From Rhodospirillaceae bacterium (lineage in GTDB: Bacteria > Pseudomonadota > Alphaproteobacteria > MPNO01 > UBA2964), in contig PBOV01000167.1 of assembly GCA_002724505.1 (NCBI GenBank), positions 1-6,708 on the forward strand: a stretch of 6,708 nt of DNA, read 5' to 3'. A model generated the notes under the pieces. It was not told where the DNA came from. It saw only the letters and a program-made list of their open reading frames with translations, and ran no database searches. Made by a program: the position numbers and the translations under genes. Shown here piece after piece: positions 6,649 through 6,708 of this stretch (position 1 is its first letter; each line of letters starts with the position of its first letter).

Positions 6649-6708
6649 TTATACTTCGTTTTCAGTATTTATTGGTACAGCCGAAATTATAACAATAGCC
6701 TCAGCAAG
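6649..6708 (-). CDS. acpS: Probable C-terminal end of holo-ACP synthase (AcpS), partial
   Basis: On the minus strand, a frame open from the right edge reads LAEAIVIISAVPINTENEV and then a TAA at 6651-6649. The pattern of a small residue, Ala and a hydrophobic VII run resembles the last strand of AcpS, which in alphaproteobacteria often ends in something like AQAFVII. acpS is also the usual gene upstream of lepB in these bacteria (pdxJ-acpS-lepB). AcpS transfers 4'-phosphopantetheine from CoA to acyl carrier protein. Only 19 codons are visible and no catalytic residue is included, so the call rests mainly on synteny. The alternatives are a PdxJ tail or a chance open frame. Confidence 0.42.
   Translation of the reverse strand, partial: LAEAIVIISAVPINTENEV

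Overview
This window is a stretch of core chromosome from an alphaproteobacterium. From the right edge leftwards on the minus strand lie a probable acpS tail, lepB, rnc and era, then, after an interruption, recO and parC. This matches the conserved alphaproteobacterial order (pdxJ)-acpS-lepB-rnc-era-recO-parC. The proteins also look alphaproteobacterial: a RecO without a zinc finger, a LepB with one N-terminal membrane segment, and an alphaproteobacterial ParC. The moderate, slightly AT-leaning composition and the type of PhoD-like phosphatase would suit a marine or other free-living lineage, but the genus cannot be fixed from this sequence.

Layout. Positions 1-1782 (minus) hold parC, which runs off the left edge after 594 codons. 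A 71-bp gap separates it from recO (1854-2594, minus). A 73-bp divergent spacer follows, and then a plus-strand gene, 2668-4221, for a Tat-exported PhoD-family phosphatase or phosphodiesterase. It ends 8 bp from the stop of era (4230-5135, minus). era overlaps rnc (5128-5811, minus) by 8 nt, and rnc overlaps lepB (5811-6557, minus) by 1 nt. Upstream of lepB are a good promoter candidate and, at 6649-6708, what looks like the last 19 codons of acpS.

How the genes work together. lepB (signal peptidase I), rnc (RNase III) and era (a GTPase acting on 16S rRNA and 30S assembly) form a tight, translationally coupled housekeeping operon for protein export, rRNA processing and ribosome maturation. 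recO (RecA loading and gap repair) and parC (chromosome decatenation) follow as a second minus-strand unit. The PhoD-like gene is the only accessory element. It lies in the opposite orientation between era and recO, so it separates genes that are usually neighbours.

I see no RNA gene, insertion sequence, CRISPR array or other mobile element. No stretch over 300 bp lacks a gene. I do not see an obviously new biological system. The points most worth checking are the phosphatase insertion, the non-canonical metal site of that phosphatase, and the terminator-less convergent junction between it and the operon that encodes RNase III.
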